In this document: positions 1-11,392 of the stretch, piece after piece
Layout: the number at the start of each line of letters is the position of its first letter
How positions within the stretch are numbered: position 1 is the first letter of the stretch
Origin: Notolepis coatsorum
Taxonomy: Eukaryota; Chordata; Actinopteri; Aulopiformes; Paralepididae
Reading direction: 5' to 3'
Assembly: GCA_963971535.1 (NCBI GenBank)
Contig: OZ020590.1
Span: 150,620,918 to 150,684,917, forward strand
Length of the DNA: 64,000 bases
The notes under the pieces: generated by a model
Databases searched by the model: none
What the model saw: only the letters and a program-made list of their open reading frames with translations
What the model was told of the DNA's origin: nothing
Made by a program: the position numbers and the translations under genes

Positions 1-88
1 AGACCATGAGGGGCTCTTTCATCCAGAGCGCCTTGCTCTGCCCACTGAGCATTCTATCAACTTGTTTATTTTCACCCTGGTATTCTAT

Positions 89-221
<133 letters not shown>

Positions 222-305
222 ATCTGCCTGTCCCTCTCTCTCTGTCTATATCTCTGCGTCTGTCTCTCACTGTCTATCTTTCTGCCTGTCTGTCTATCCT
301 CCTCC

Positions 306-438
<133 letters not shown>

Positions 439-516
439 ACATAGTGGGTTGTGTTAATGGAGGCTTGGGGCTCCACAGCAACCGTCTGCTGTCATCCGCA
501 AACACACTTGTTAGCC

Positions 517-540
517 TACACACACACACACACACACTCT

Positions 541-571
<31 letters not shown>

Positions 572-606
572 TCTCTCGCACACACACACACACACACACA
601 CACTCT

Positions 607-641
<35 letters not shown>

Positions 642-707
642 GCACGCACACACACACACGAGCACACTCTCTCACACACCACACTCCCTCTATCTCTCTC
701 TCACATA

Positions 708-786
<79 letters not shown>
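517..786. repeat. (CA)n and (CT)n compound microsatellite
   Basis: CA-repeat blocks separated by CTCTCTCG spacers (517-675) run into a pure CT tract (about 709-780). The CACTCTCTCG spacer recurs with a period of about 36-38 bp, so part of this is a higher-order repeat of the CA tract. Confidence 0.97.
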
Positions 787-788
<2 letters not shown>

Positions 789-1896
789 GCCTCCCTGGGG
801 GAAGTGTATGTCGTTAACCAGGATATAACATATGGCCACTAACACACTAACAGACTGCTCTCCTAGACTAAGCTAAAGTCATTATGACCAGGCTGTGTGC
901 TAAATGGCGCTGTGGTGAAACTATTACCATGACATGCCAAAGGGAAATGGGGGGGGGGGGGTGACTTGCGAGAGCTTGCGAGATTTATGTGAAGGATTTC
1001 TTTTATGGATCTTTACAATACTGATATCCACGATATATACATATCATTTGAAAATTGTTTGTCTAAAATATTAAAACAAGTACCAGATCATGTGTTGCAC
1101 TGCATGCATGATACACAGGAAGTGAAAAAGGGGTCCTCAGAGATATAGCTGACCATACTATTGCCTGATTTAACCAGGATTATGAAAAAGTCTGACGGTG
1201 TTTACGGAAACTGAGGACACAACTTTGATAGGCAGATTTTTACAGAAAATATAGTTCACTGTATTGTTTGATATATTTATAACCATTATTTTTCATTTGA
1301 TTAATATATTTTCTAATTTTTAAAACGTTTGATATTGTGATATCTTGCTGAGGACAGGTACAACAACATAATTACTTTGTAACTACAGAGCCTACATTTA
1401 AACAAATTCAATAGAAACTGTAAAAAAATATATATTAGTACAATAACATGGGTATACACAGTTATTTTACATTTAACTTTGTACGCATATTATTTATTGT
1501 ACATTTCTTGAGTTTGAACATAAAGAAGACTTTTCTATGAAGGACATAATTGGTCCAGACTCTCAAGAATAAAACATAGAAAATATGTTATATCGCATTG
1601 TAATTTGTACTGGAAAACTAAATATCGGCACCCAAATAATGTTAAAGCTATGAAAGATATGGGGGAAAAAATAAGATATTTTGACCAAATAGTATTCTCA
1701 ATATGAAAGTATCATATATCCATCATGAAAATAGATATTTACTATACTGTCGGCCATCATGTGTCGGCTACATGTCGTAAAACCTAAATATACATATACT
1801 TTATATTTCTAACTTCATCATAATTGTTTTCCTTGGAGCAGTATTATATAGTAATGTGATGTCATTGTAATTATTGTATGATCATGTAAAGAGTGT
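787..1896. other. AT-rich unannotated DNA
   Basis: No coding frame, RNA gene or bounded mobile element could be supported here. The only notable feature is a 12-base G run at about 950-961. The rest is AT-rich with many stops in all frames. Confidence 0.6.
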
Positions 1897-1940
1897 CACT
1901 ATTAATTATGTGAAAAAAGTAGTAGAACGCGCTCACCTCA

Positions 1941-2519
1941 CTATACTTGACACTGGGTGCTGTAACCTCTGATATCATACATAAAAATAGGGAAACATTG
2001 TCCAGGCACGCACTCCAGGTTTTTCCAAATTTTTGGTGGTCTCAAGACCTGCTCTATACCCATGTATTTTAAGCCAGAAATATCATGTCCTAACTTATTA
2101 AAGTGCCTTGCAACTGAAGACTTCTCGTAATTTCTTCTTATAGAACATTTGTGCTCCGAAATTCGATTTTTAAAACGTCTTCTTGTTTTTCCAACATAGT
2201 AAAGATTGCAAGGACATTTAAGCAAGTAAACAACAAAATCAGAATTACAGGTAATCCGGCCTCTAACAGCGATACTCCTACCTGTACTTGGTTGTAAATA
2301 AAATGTATCTTTAATCATGCCATGACATTGGGTACAAGACAAACATGGAAAATTGCCATTTGGAATATTAGCCATAAAATGGGTAAATTTTTGGGGGAAA
2401 TCTGTTTTAACTAACTGGTCCCTTAAGTTAGGTTGCTGTTTGTAGAAGTATTTGGGTGGTTCCTGGAACACACCTCCAATCTTAGGATCTGACTTTAAAA
2501 TGTACCAGTATTTGTTCAC
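1941..2519 (-). pseudogene. GIY-YIG endonuclease domain of a Penelope-like element (fragment)
   Basis: The 192-residue open frame contains a GIY-YIG nuclease signature: VVYLLKCPCNLYYVGKT followed by RRRFKNRISEHK, and then a conserved SVARHFNKLGH segment. This arrangement is characteristic of the C-terminal endonuclease of Penelope-like retroelements, which nicks target DNA during retrotransposition. The family-typical cysteine-rich stretch (CLSCTQCHGM) precedes it. The upstream reverse transcriptase is absent, so the frame is only the tail of a longer polyprotein. The first methionine is not a natural start. Prokaryotic GIY-YIG enzymes are unlikely given the fish context and the flanking target duplications. 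Confidence 0.85.
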
Positions 2520-2686
2520 AATATCACGCTTTTTGATTTACACGCTTCTTTTTGATTTACATAATTCTGAAAAGGTTGTGCTTGTAAGTGGTATTTTGTA
2601 CTTTTTTGCAGATCTCTTGTGGGAATGTGTTGTCACTTCCTGTTTGACTTGTATATACTAGGGTCACTTACCCTTCATGCTTCATT

Positions 2687-2716
2687 CTGAAGAAGGTGTG
2701 TTCACACCAAAACGTC
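2687..2716 (+). ncRNA. Degenerate hammerhead-ribozyme-like motif (candidate)
   Basis: CTGAAGA (2687-2693) is followed by a short self-complementary stem (GGTGT/ACACC) and AAAACGTC. This resembles the CUGANGA-stem II-GAAA core of hammerhead motifs known from the terminal repeats of Penelope-like elements. The GAAA block reads AAAA, and the motif lies on the strand opposite the endonuclease frame. It is probably a decayed or inverted terminal-repeat piece without activity. Confidence 0.3.
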
Positions 2717-2924
2717 ATGATTACAGGCTGCCACTATTAATTATGTGCAAATGTTATCTACTTTTGGTAATGATGATGTAATGACCACATCTAACCTCGG
2801 TTACCGGTACCGGGCCGAGATTTATTTCACATCACAAATGGATCAATACAGTCCGTATTAAGATGTTGTGTTTCTTTTTCAAATGTAGCCAAGAGTAAAA
2901 ACCCTAACCCTATCAAAACAGCAT

Positions 2925-3900
2925 TCAAAGTGTATATTTTCAGCACTACGTTTGTTTACCAATGATTTTAAGTGTTATTAGTGAAATATGAGCTTATAAA
3001 AATCTCTGCGCATTGCACCGGAAAACGGACGATTTAGACGCGAGGACAGGAAGCCGTCATGAAATCATTGTAGTCCTAAGAAAGAGGAGACCCAGGGCTT
3101 TCGATGGACGTAAATTTCATAAAACTACACTACCCAGCTCACACCAGCCGCAGACAAATGAATATACAAAAACAAATATTGACGTGAAAATCTTGTTTAT
3201 ATCTCACAGGTCGAACAAACCTCAACGTTATTGCCAAAAAGATAAGATAAGATATTCCTTTATTGATCCCCTTGGGGTCATATTGTTTCTTTACCTTTCC
3301 GTAAACGTCTAGGGAAAAACGTGTCTCAATTCGGTAAAAAATGGCGGAGCTTTGGACATTATACAAAAGTAACTGTACTTACAGTAGATTTAATTCACAG
3401 TATCATTGCTATCTTTGCTACCCTGTACTAAATCCAGATTTAACTCTGCCATTGGAAAGAGGAGATTTAATTTGGGCCGATCCATAGATGTATGACTTGG
3501 CCATAATAAGGTAATTTATAGGCCTGATATTCTATATTCATATTTCATGTGTCCGGATGGCAAAATTTAGTACTGTATCTACAAAAAAAACTGTAAATCA
3601 TCTGCCCTTTATTCATTTGCTTAGATTTTTTGTACACTTGATCTCAAGAAGGTGCTGAATTTTTCACTTTTGGTCAATGTTGGCATGGTGTTATTCAAAA
3701 TATTCTTCTTTGGTTCATTACAATTTACTCAAGCATAGTAACAGACACAATATTTCTGACACTGGGAATACATACACCGAGGTCCATAGATGTCCCTAGA
3801 TACCAAGAACATGCAAATGGACCTTGTAGAAGTGGATCAATCTTCCATTTACTTGGGTATGTACTTTTAGGCGAATTTTCTGAAAATATGGCTAGGCCTT
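2925..3900. repeat. Unclassified AT-rich interspersed repeat, copy 1
   Basis: Segments such as the one starting GTATATTTTCAGCACTACG (2928) and the one around CATGTGTCCGGATGGC (about 3548) recur in diverged form at 35,770-36,040, 36,980-37,690 and their duplicates near 54,650 and 55,880. It is therefore a dispersed family, not unique DNA. Positions about 3237-3282 hold a GATAA-repeat LINE tail ending in a TTGATCCCCTTGGGG-type 3' sequence. No coding frame is recognisable. Confidence 0.6.
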
Positions 3901-4499
3901 AAGAGGTTAAGTAGAAAAGCCTAACCAGGGACAGGCGTTCCAAATTAGCCTTGGCTAGAAATCCTACATCCATCTGTATCTCATTATTGTAACTTGTTAC
4001 AATGAAAATACATTTAGAGGTGGAGTGAATGCATACAAAGTAGGGCTGCAACAACTATTTTGATAGTTGATTAATTCATTGAAACGATTAATCGGATAAA
4101 AATGAAAAAAGAGAAAAACGGAGACACACAGGTCAAGGCCCACCCATGCAATGAGCGTATCGTTGTGACATCACAATGTCACGGAAGGCCAAACGGCTCA
4201 AATTAAAGGTGTGCATGGTGTGTCTGTGTGCATTTCTCTCTCAGTATTTATATATAGTAGCACCTAGACCTACTGTAGACTTGTCTTGTATAGGGCTGGG
4301 TATCAGAATTCTATATTTTTACGGTATTGATAGATTGAATTCCTTCATTACTATTGAGTATCGAAGAACACTGTTTCATTAGATACCTCAGTAGTTGATC
4401 TCACCAGCGTTAATGAGCCAATAAGCGTGTTTGTTTCCAGATATATAGATTGGCCGTTTCTTCCGTTCATACAGCGGGACACATGACGCACGTAACTCA
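3901..4499. other. Unresolved MITE-like remnants
   Basis: The motif AGGGCTGCAACAACTATTTT at 4043 and the motif AGGGCTGGGTATCAG at 4292 look like terminal ends of common fish hAT-type MITEs. A possible partner of the second lies near 6395-6418 (GGTATCGGTA...ACTCAGCTCTTA). That would mean the LINE and transposon between them landed inside it. Target duplications are not clear. Confidence 0.3.
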
Positions 4500-4718
4500 C
4501 TGAAACCTAGCAACAGCCCTCGGACTTCTACTCCCTCAACCAAGCTACCCCCCCAAACTACTGCTTCATTGCCAAGCCCTGCCTCTCTGGCCGAGGGGGG
4601 GGTCTTGCCGTTTTCCACAAACTCTCCCTATCCATCACTGAACTGCACCTAAACCTCCCTCCCATGCTATCCTTTGAATACCTTGCCTTTTCCCTCCCCA
4701 ACTCTATCACTGCACTCA
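4500..4718 (+). mobile_element. Rex1-like LINE, endonuclease-domain part (5' piece)
   Basis: The translation, in shifting frames, resembles the endonuclease of Rex1/CR1-group LINEs (a LSITELHLNLPPMLSFEYLA-type run). It continues after the transposon at 4719-5679 with LLLYRPPKPHPSFLTEL. Frameshifts and internal deletion show a dead fragment. The left boundary is uncertain. Confidence 0.6.
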
Positions 4719-5679
4719 GGGGGGCGAAACTAGAGCCCGCCACCCGCCATTGGCGCTCAGTTTTTACGTTTGGCGCCTCCCACTGAGAGGTCTGCCTGCC
4801 GTGTGGCGGGCAATCAAATAGTCATGTGAAAACCGAAAATCATGATCCAATTCTGAGCGGAGTTCTCACTCGCTGTCTCAGCACAGACATGCAGCGCACC
4901 GCGCACTGCTCTTCCTACCCCTCCCGCACCTGTTTCTGTATGCTGCATGTAAACAGAGGACAGTCACCGTGACGTTAGTCTAGTCAGAGGGACCTCCGTG
5001 AGCTGATGTTAGCTACTGTTACAAAATGACCCAGTCAACTATTCACTTTTAGTTTAATACATGAGGCATTGTGTAACGTTATCCAGCTGGCTAGCTACTG
5101 ATAGCTCGCGACATCAACAACTGCTCCAGCAAGTGTCCAGTGCATAATACCTCCGTTGGCTAGGTAGCTCATGTTAGCCCATGTTAGCTCACTAGTCACT
5201 ACGAAATGTCCCAGTAAACTAAATAGTTCAGAGGCGTTGTCCCAACGCCATCCAGCAGTAGCTACAGATAGCTCCTGACATCAATGTCCTACAACATGCG
5301 TATTCGAGCCCCTGGCTTACATCGCATGAGGGCTGCTGAATAGGGTCCAGGTGCAGCGCAGGAGAATCCTTTCATGCTGAATGTAAGAGTTTAGGGTCCA
5401 GCTGCAGCGCCGGAGAATCCTTGCTGGAGCTGGAGGCCACTCGAGTATACACACAGACAGTGGAGCTGTTTGCAGACAGCGAGGTGGCGATGTCTCGCAG
5501 ATAATACAACTACAAGTATGATTATATAATATATATATTTTATTAAAAAATAATTATATAAAATAATAATTATTATTTTTTTAATCAAAAAAAAGTTGGC
5601 AGGTAAGAAATATGCTTGGCGGGTAGATTCTTCCCATCTACCCGCCACTGGCCGGTGAGTCAAAAAGTTAATTTCGCCC
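4719..5679. mobile_element. Non-autonomous DNA transposon inserted in the Rex1-like LINE
   Basis: The ends are inverted: GGGGCGAAACTAGAGCCC on the left and the complement of TTAATTTCGCCCC on the right. The flanks repeat CTGCACTC / CTGCACTA, consistent with an 8-bp target duplication with one change. It interrupts the LINE endonuclease reading. Inside, two diverged copies of a block of about 115 bp (4998-5112 and 5166-5286, both containing GTTAGCT...CCAGT) form an internal direct repeat. No coding region. Confidence 0.6.
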
Positions 5680-6390
5680 CGTCTGCACTACTCCTCTACC
5701 GCCCTCCAAAGCCTCATCCCTCTTTCCTAACTGAACTTAGGAAACTGAAGCTGCTGAATCCCTCATTTACGCCTTCATCTCCTCCCGCCTGGACTATTGC
5801 AACTCCCTCCTCACTGGCATCACCTCCCGCTCCCTCCATAAACTGCAAATGGTCCAAAACTCAGCCGCCCGCCTCCTCACTAACACCCGGTCCCGTGAAC
5901 ACATCACTCCTGTCCTCCACTCTCTCCACTGGCTCCCGATCAAACACAGCATAAACTTTAAAACACTACTCCTCACCTTCAAAGCCCTCCACAGCCCGGC
6001 CCCCCCCTACCTGACTGATCTCCTTCTTCCCTACCACCCCACCCGTTCCATCCGGTCCTCCTCCACTGCCTCCCTCACTGTCCCGACATCCAAACTCAAA
6101 AACTTTGGAGATCGGGCCTTCTCCCGCACTGCACCCCGACTCTGGAACTCCCTCCCTCAGTCCATCAGAGACTCCCCTACACTCTCCACCTTCAAAGCTC
6201 GCCTCAAAACCCACCCTTGCCTTTAACCCCCTAATTGCTCCCGACGACCAGGTTGGCACCTTGCATGGTTGCCTCCGCCATCGGTGTGTGAATGTTTGAG
6301 TGAATGGGTCAAATGTGAGGAAAAAATTGTAAAGCGCTTTGGATAAAAGCTGCTATATACATGCAGCCATTTGCCATTTGCCATTTGCCA
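5680..6390 (+). mobile_element. Rex1-like LINE, 3' end of reverse transcriptase plus tail
   Basis: After the endonuclease motif YRPPK (5697-5711), the sequence jumps by internal deletion to the thumb/C-terminal region of the reverse transcriptase. Its signatures are SRLDYCNSLLTG (frame-shifted), MVQNSAARLLTNTR and LHWLPI (5849-5945), then RAFSRTAPRLWNSLPQSIRD (6109-6170) and FKARLKTH. The 3' UTR ends in repeated ATTTGCC units (6369-6390). Tail sequence TTGTAAAGCGCTTTGGATAAA is shared with the SINE at 13,062. The fragment cannot encode a working protein. Confidence 0.8.
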
Positions 6391-6504
6391 GGTATCGGTA
6401 TTTGGCACTGGATACTCAGCTCTTAGTATTAGTCATCCTCTTTTCTTCTCTATGGCCCGTATGATCACTCAATCTGTGCTCCCTGTGAAAGTGGATGGCT
6501 AATT

Positions 6505-7126
6505 GGCAGAAACAAAGCAACACATGGTTAAGAAGCCTTACGAAGAACACTGGCAGAAACAAAGCAACACATGGTTAAGAAGCCTTAAGAAGAACACTGG
6601 CAGAAACAAAGCAACACATGGTTAAGAAGCCTTACTGTAAGTGTTACGGCTCAGGTAGGTGTGTTGAACCCAAATGCAGTACAGAAGAAAGGTGCGGAGA
6701 CGGTAGTTGTTCTTCTCACAAAAAAGAGTGTTTCCTTTTATTTTTGAAACATCAAGAGCGATACTGGTATTATACAAAAGAAAAACAAACTAAATAATAA
6801 TTAAACAATAGTCAAAAACACGGCAGCCGCATTCTCCAGGCCTGGAGCAACACAACTCTCCGTAGACAGCTAATCACGGTAACGTTAGATGAAGAACTGA
6901 CAAATGAGAGAATACACACAAGGCCATTATAAAGAGAGCCAAACACACAGCAGGCGTCAATCAGCAATCAGGACAACCTGGAAGAATAGAGAGGGTGAAA
7001 TACTCCAGGGTGGCGCTAGGAGCTTTTACTCCTAGGAGAGAGTAAAAGACCCAAATGTTACATTAAGAAGAACACTGGCAGAAACAAAGCAACACATGGT
7101 TAAGAAGCCTTAAGAAGAACACTGGT
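6505..7126. repeat. 47-bp tandem repeat split by an insertion
   Basis: The unit GGCAGAAACAAAGCAACACA... with AAGAAGAACACT spacers occurs three times at 6505-6636 and once more at 7077-7126. The block between (6642-7062) is the candidate solo LTR, which landed inside the array. Confidence 0.85.
6642..7062. mobile_element. Candidate solo LTR
   Basis: This 421-bp block begins TGTTACGG and ends ATGTTACA, giving the TG...CA ends and short inverted termini of an LTR. It is flanked by GTAAG and TTAAG, four of five bases matching as a target duplication. It splits a tandem repeat, so it is an insertion. No internal coding sequence remains. The superfamily is not determinable here. Confidence 0.55.
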
Positions 7127-7269
7127 AGTGTTTGTGGTCCTCCTGGGTGGGTGGTGTTCATCCTCCTCTGACTGTACAACACGGATTACAGTGTTTCACA
7201 CAGACTCACCACAAGATCGGAGAGGCCCACCGCAAATATCCTGAGCTTATAGGGGGGAAAACACATTAA

Positions 7270-8222
7270 CACTTTGATTGCCTAAGGCTAAATTCATGAT
7301 ATACCATAGGTTGCCGGCTCTATTTGTCTATGGAGAAATTCCCCTTCTTTGCAGGGCTATAACTTTTTAAATTCTATTGCTAAATTGCCATTATTAGGGC
7401 CCATTCAATGTCCTATATGTATTGTTCAGGGTGAAGCAACGTTAAACTTTTTCATTCACATATTCATACTAAAGTATGGTCTAATGTATAAGTATGTTTT
7501 CATCTCTTTCTGCAGCTTTCTCCAGAACGTGATCTATAGCCCCAAATGCATTATATTGATGATGAAATACAGTTTGATGGCAATCGGCGCGATATAAAAA
7601 AATCCAACTGGACGGACTTCTGGAAGTTACTACACGTAATCTGATGTTGACCGGATGGCCGAGGGGGCGTTTATAATTCCGTGGGCAGCGTTATACCATT
7701 CATCTAATGTGGGTCAAATGTTCATCATAGCAGTTAGTATCGTACACATTGAAAAATAACGCTGAATCTTACCGTATCTTCCTCGCGCCGTTGGGCGATG
7801 AGCGTGGAACAGACATTTTCCTATTATGGGATATAGAAATATCCGGTCCATTTCCAGGTTGTATAATAATATATACGTCCAAATCATGTTGTTTTTTCGA
7901 GTTATTTGCAGCGATCGATGTTCACTGTGTGAAGACTGAGTCTCTCTAACACTAGCGAGTGCCCGGACCCCATATGGAGTGAGTCCTACCGGGTTAAAGG
8001 TAACATCCGTTTTTTCGATCTGCCGATCGGCCACCAGATGGCGGTCTTGAACCGCTAGAGGATTGAGAGGAGACCACACTTGTGTCTCAGGGCCCCGGAA
8101 AGGAAATATGATTCCGATCACAGATTTTTGAAATATTGATATCAAAGACGAGTTACGGCGTCTTCGGCAACTTGAGCATGGCGGGGAAGGACGCCTAAAA
8201 GCGTCTTCCGGCAGTTAAAGTG
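7270..8222. mobile_element. piggyBac-like non-autonomous element (MITE)
   Basis: TTAA occurs immediately outside both ends (7266-7269 and 8223-8226). The ends are inverted: CACTTTGATTGCC at 7270 and GGCAGTTAAAGTG ending at 8222. A TTAA target with CAC-type inverted ends is typical of piggyBac elements. The 953-bp interior has no transposase frame. A short internal hairpin (AGGACGCCTAAAAGCGTCTTCC) sits next to the right end. Confidence 0.55.
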
Positions 8223-8227
8223 TTAAC

Positions 8228-8680
8228 TGTGTTTCTTGTGTTATACGGATTGGGAACAATCTGCTTAGTAGGGCATTATAATTATATCAATTCTTATTCA
8301 TTGTCTACCAGTGTTATTGTATTGTGGGGATACAATTGTGAGAGGTGATACATAATTTTGTCTAAATCAACAACACAAATGAAATGGTCAACTTTGTTGG
8401 AAAAATAGCAGAAAATAATCTAATTAACTTCAAAGTAGTTTCGGTCTGTTGGTTTGAATGAGGTCATGAGCACAAGACTGTTCCTGGTCACAGATCTAGA
8501 GTCAGATGCTGTCTGTTGTAGTTTGAATACGGTAATGAAGACAAGTGTTCCTGGTCACTGACCCCAGAACAGCTTTGTGAGTAAGGGCCCTGGGTATAGG
8601 TATTAGCTGGCTCCTTGACCTTGATTTCAATTCTACACTGTCAGCACTTCCTGTCTGCGGTGTACACAGTCAAACCTTTC
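8228..8680. other. Unannotated; imperfect direct repeat
   Basis: Two related segments (about 8440-8505 and 8513-8572), each with TTTGAAT...GGT...ATGA..ACAAG...TTCCTGGTCAC, form a local direct repeat. No gene is supported. Confidence 0.5.
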
Positions 8681-8689
8681 AGACTGCGT

Positions 8690-8761
8690 GTGCATGTGCG
8701 AGTGTGCATGTGCGCGCGTGTGTGTGTGCTTGTGCGTGTGTGTGTGTGTATGTGTGTGTGT

Positions 8762-8843
<82 letters not shown>

Positions 8844-8866
8844 ATGTGCGTGTGTGTGTGCTTGAG

Positions 8867-8901
<35 letters not shown>

Positions 8902-8905
8902 ATAC
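8690..8905. repeat. (TG)n microsatellite
   Basis: A long TG dinucleotide tract with GCATG and CTTG interruptions. The open frames read on both strands (CVCV / HTHT) are artefacts. Confidence 0.98.
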
Positions 8906-9580
8906 TGTAGGTGTACATTTCCCCTTACTACAGAATATTTAGCTAGAGTAAGATGTCTTATAGACACCAGGCTCTGTCACTTGAGACGAAGCAAATTTCT
9001 TTGTCCAGTGGCAGTGTTCAAAAACGTTGTGGGTTGGTTTTAAGCTAGAGCCATAAGAAGGGGATGGATTCACAGCCCCTACATTTGATCACAGAAGTTT
9101 TTCAGCACTGGGAGACACTGTTACCGTCTCACAGCGCCATTTGTCTCCTAGTATCGTTTCTATGACGACACAGAACCATCATCTTCCAATCCTAGGATTT
9201 TGGGATCATCTTGTTTCAGTATTAAAGGTGCTGTATAGATATAATTTTTATGTAGAGTAATGCTTTTTTTTCTTTTTTAATATTACATCCACAGAGCTTT
9301 TCAGAAAGGTGCGGAATAAAAGCATCGCTTTTCCCCCAAAACATAATTGATTAATGAATTTATCACAAAGAAAATTATTTGCGGGTCCATGTGCGTGTAT
9401 GTGCCCTACTTCCCCATTTCCCCACGTGGAATGCACCTGAATGGATAAATGACTGCTGGTGCTCTAGCTTTAAATATTGTGCCTCAGATTCAGAGGATAG
9501 AACAACAGATACAACAGGGTAAAATGTCAGGTGTTGGTGGCGCCTCCTGGTGTTCCTAGATGTAACATTGATGGAAGATC
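8906..9580. other. No feature recognised
   Basis: Mixed-composition DNA without a supported frame or repeat boundary. A T-rich patch lies at about 9264-9280. Confidence 0.5.
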
Positions 9581-10185
9581 GAGTAGCGTCCAGCTGCAGC
9601 TCCGGAGCGATCCCCTCACTAGGCGCTGTGGCAGCCACAGAGAGCGCGCGCCGATTGGCGGAGAGTACGGAAGTTAGCGCTGATTGGCGGAGAGTACGGA
9701 AGTTAGCGCTGATTGGCGGAGAGTACGGAAGTTAGCGCTGATTGGCGGAGAGTACGGACGTTTCTCTACCACAGAGAGCGCGCGCTGATTGGCGACGAAG
9801 GGGACGTCACTCCACATTGGGCCTAGCCCCTCCCCCTTGACCAAGCTCGGTTGAGACGTGCGGTTGGAGAGAGGGTCGCGGCCAGGAATTGATTGATTGA
9901 AAACTTTATTAACAGATTGCAGAATGGGTACAATACAGTAAAATACTTCAACAACCCTAACCCTAACCCTAACTCTAACCTCTATGGTTGAGGGCCTATG
10001 TTGCTTTGTTACAAGAAGGATTACCAGCCCTGACTGTCACTCTAACCTTAACCTCTCTTAGATGAGGGCCTAAACCTAACCCTTAAGTGAAACTTCCGTA
10101 CTTTCCGCCAACCAGCGCGCGCTCTCTGTGGCTGCCACAGCGTCTAGTGAGGGGATCGCTCCGGAGCTGCAGCCGGAGGCTATTG
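9581..10185. mobile_element. hAT-type foldback MITE carrying tandem repeats
   Basis: The 8-bp duplication GGAAGATC flanks the element (9573-9580 and 10186-10193). The ends are inverted (left GAGTAGCGTCCAGCTGCAGC, right complement CAATAGCCTCCGGCTGCAGC). The inverted arms extend about 90-100 bp, to roughly 9690 and 10,090. The interior contains four copies of a 29-bp unit (GATTGGCGGAGAGTACGGAA..., 9653-9765), a LINE-type tail (about 9890-9950, matched near 52,760-52,838) and a short CCCTAA run. There is no transposase. Confidence 0.7.
9953..9979. repeat. Short telomere-like CCCTAA run
   Basis: Three CCCTAA-type units followed by variant CTCTAAC sit inside the MITE. This is too short to be a telomere or a fusion remnant. 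Confidence 0.6.
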
Positions 10186-10394
10186 GGAAGATCCAGTGTG
10201 GTGGACCTGGGTGGTCCCGGAGGACAGCTTGCAGAGGAAAGATAGCTGCAAATCAGGTGTACAAGTTCTGGCTTTTTGAAGTTCTCTCTCATCTTTTTAT
10301 ATTCAGAGTTAATTATATTGTTTGCATTGTTTATTCTTCTCATATTTTTATCTTCAGATCAAATTGTATTGCCTATATTTATCGTCTTTCTACT

Positions 10395-10455
10395 ATTACC
10401 CTGCTATGACGCCCCGGATTTTCCCCCAAGGGGATCAGTAATATCTTATCTTATC
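10395..10455 (-). repeat. LINE-type 3' tail with GATAA repeats
   Basis: GGATTTTCCCCCAAGGGGAT followed by CTTATCTTATC is the reverse complement of the tail also seen at about 3237-3282. It is a short 3'-end fragment of a dispersed retroposon. Confidence 0.6.
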
Positions 10456-10674
10456 TGATGTCATGGAAATAATTCTTATTTAGCATTTTCGGGGACAGTT
10501 GGACTGACTGGCGGACTGAACTGCACTAGCCGTTGTTCTCAGCAAAGTAAAACACCTAGCCAGCATGGCTTTTAGATATAAAACAATTCAGAAATCACCA
10601 CTAGTGAGAATAAAAAGGCATTTCTTAGACTGTGTAGGTCACAAACGCATGGTTTTCCCATCGTAAAAAAAAAA

Positions 10675-10983
10675 AGAATTTAGTCGAAATGTTCTTTTAA
10701 TCCAGCCTCTCTCTCGTCTGAATGCTACTTTGCGCAATGCTAATTGGCCACAGTAATCTGCTTTGGACAGTCCTCACGCACTACAGCTCAACGAGGCCCT
10801 CATCCTGATTTTTGACAACATTTTGTAAATTTGTATAATTTTTTTTTTAACAATTTAGTCAAAATGTTCTTTTAATCCAGCCTCTCCTCTCGTCAGACTG
10901 CTGCTTTGTTCGATGCTAATTGGTCACGGTAATCTGCTTCGGACAGTCCCACGCGCTGTGGCACAGAGAGGCCTTCATCCTGA
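10675..10983. repeat. Diverged local direct repeat
   Basis: Two copies (about 10,693-10,806 and 10,871-10,983) share TTTTAATCCAGCCTCTC, ATGCTAATTGG, TAATCTGCTT and GGACAGTC, and end in CATCCTGA. They are separated by an AT-rich spacer. No coding potential. The flanking 10,186-10,674 and 10,984-11,390 hold nothing I can name. Confidence 0.65.
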
Positions 10984-11392
10984 TGGCGCTCGATGAGAAG
11001 CAGTGCGTCCCGTCGCTCTGGGCAAATGGCACTCTCTCCCATGAAAGTCACCAACATGTCAGCCGGCCTGTTATTTGGGCCAGGGAGCATTGGCCGAGGT
11101 CCCCGCAAGGCCCCAGCAGCATCCTCCATTTTGGTTCAATGAACAGGTCTTCTGGGGGCGTGTTTGGCCGGATTAGCTGATGTAAGAGACTGCAGGAAAC
11201 AGGACGTACTGTATAGATGGCTGTGGAGCCTTATGGAAGCCTCTTCAATTATGTATGAGTCATCCACAGAGCTCGTTTGTAGTAAGGTCAGTGTGTTACT
11301 ATTTCAGTCCCGTCGACACAGAAACCACCCCATTCATGTCGGCGACATAGTAAATTACTTATTTATTAATTGTGCAGGTGTGGGTAGACCAT

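Larger units (their letters stand above)
1913..2731 (-). mobile_element. Truncated Penelope-like element with 16-bp target duplications
   Basis: The block is bounded by the direct repeat CACTATTAATTATGTG at 1897-1912 and again at 2732-2747. This is a perfect 16-bp duplication, as expected for target-primed reverse transcription. The coding part, on the minus strand, is the GIY-YIG end of a Penelope-like retroelement. The reverse-transcriptase portion is missing, so the copy is dead. The minus-strand 3' end lies at 1913. Confidence 0.8.

Noticed and set aside
9953-9979. Interstitial telomere or chromosome fusion point
   Set aside because: Only about three CCCTAA units, inside a MITE next to a LINE tail.
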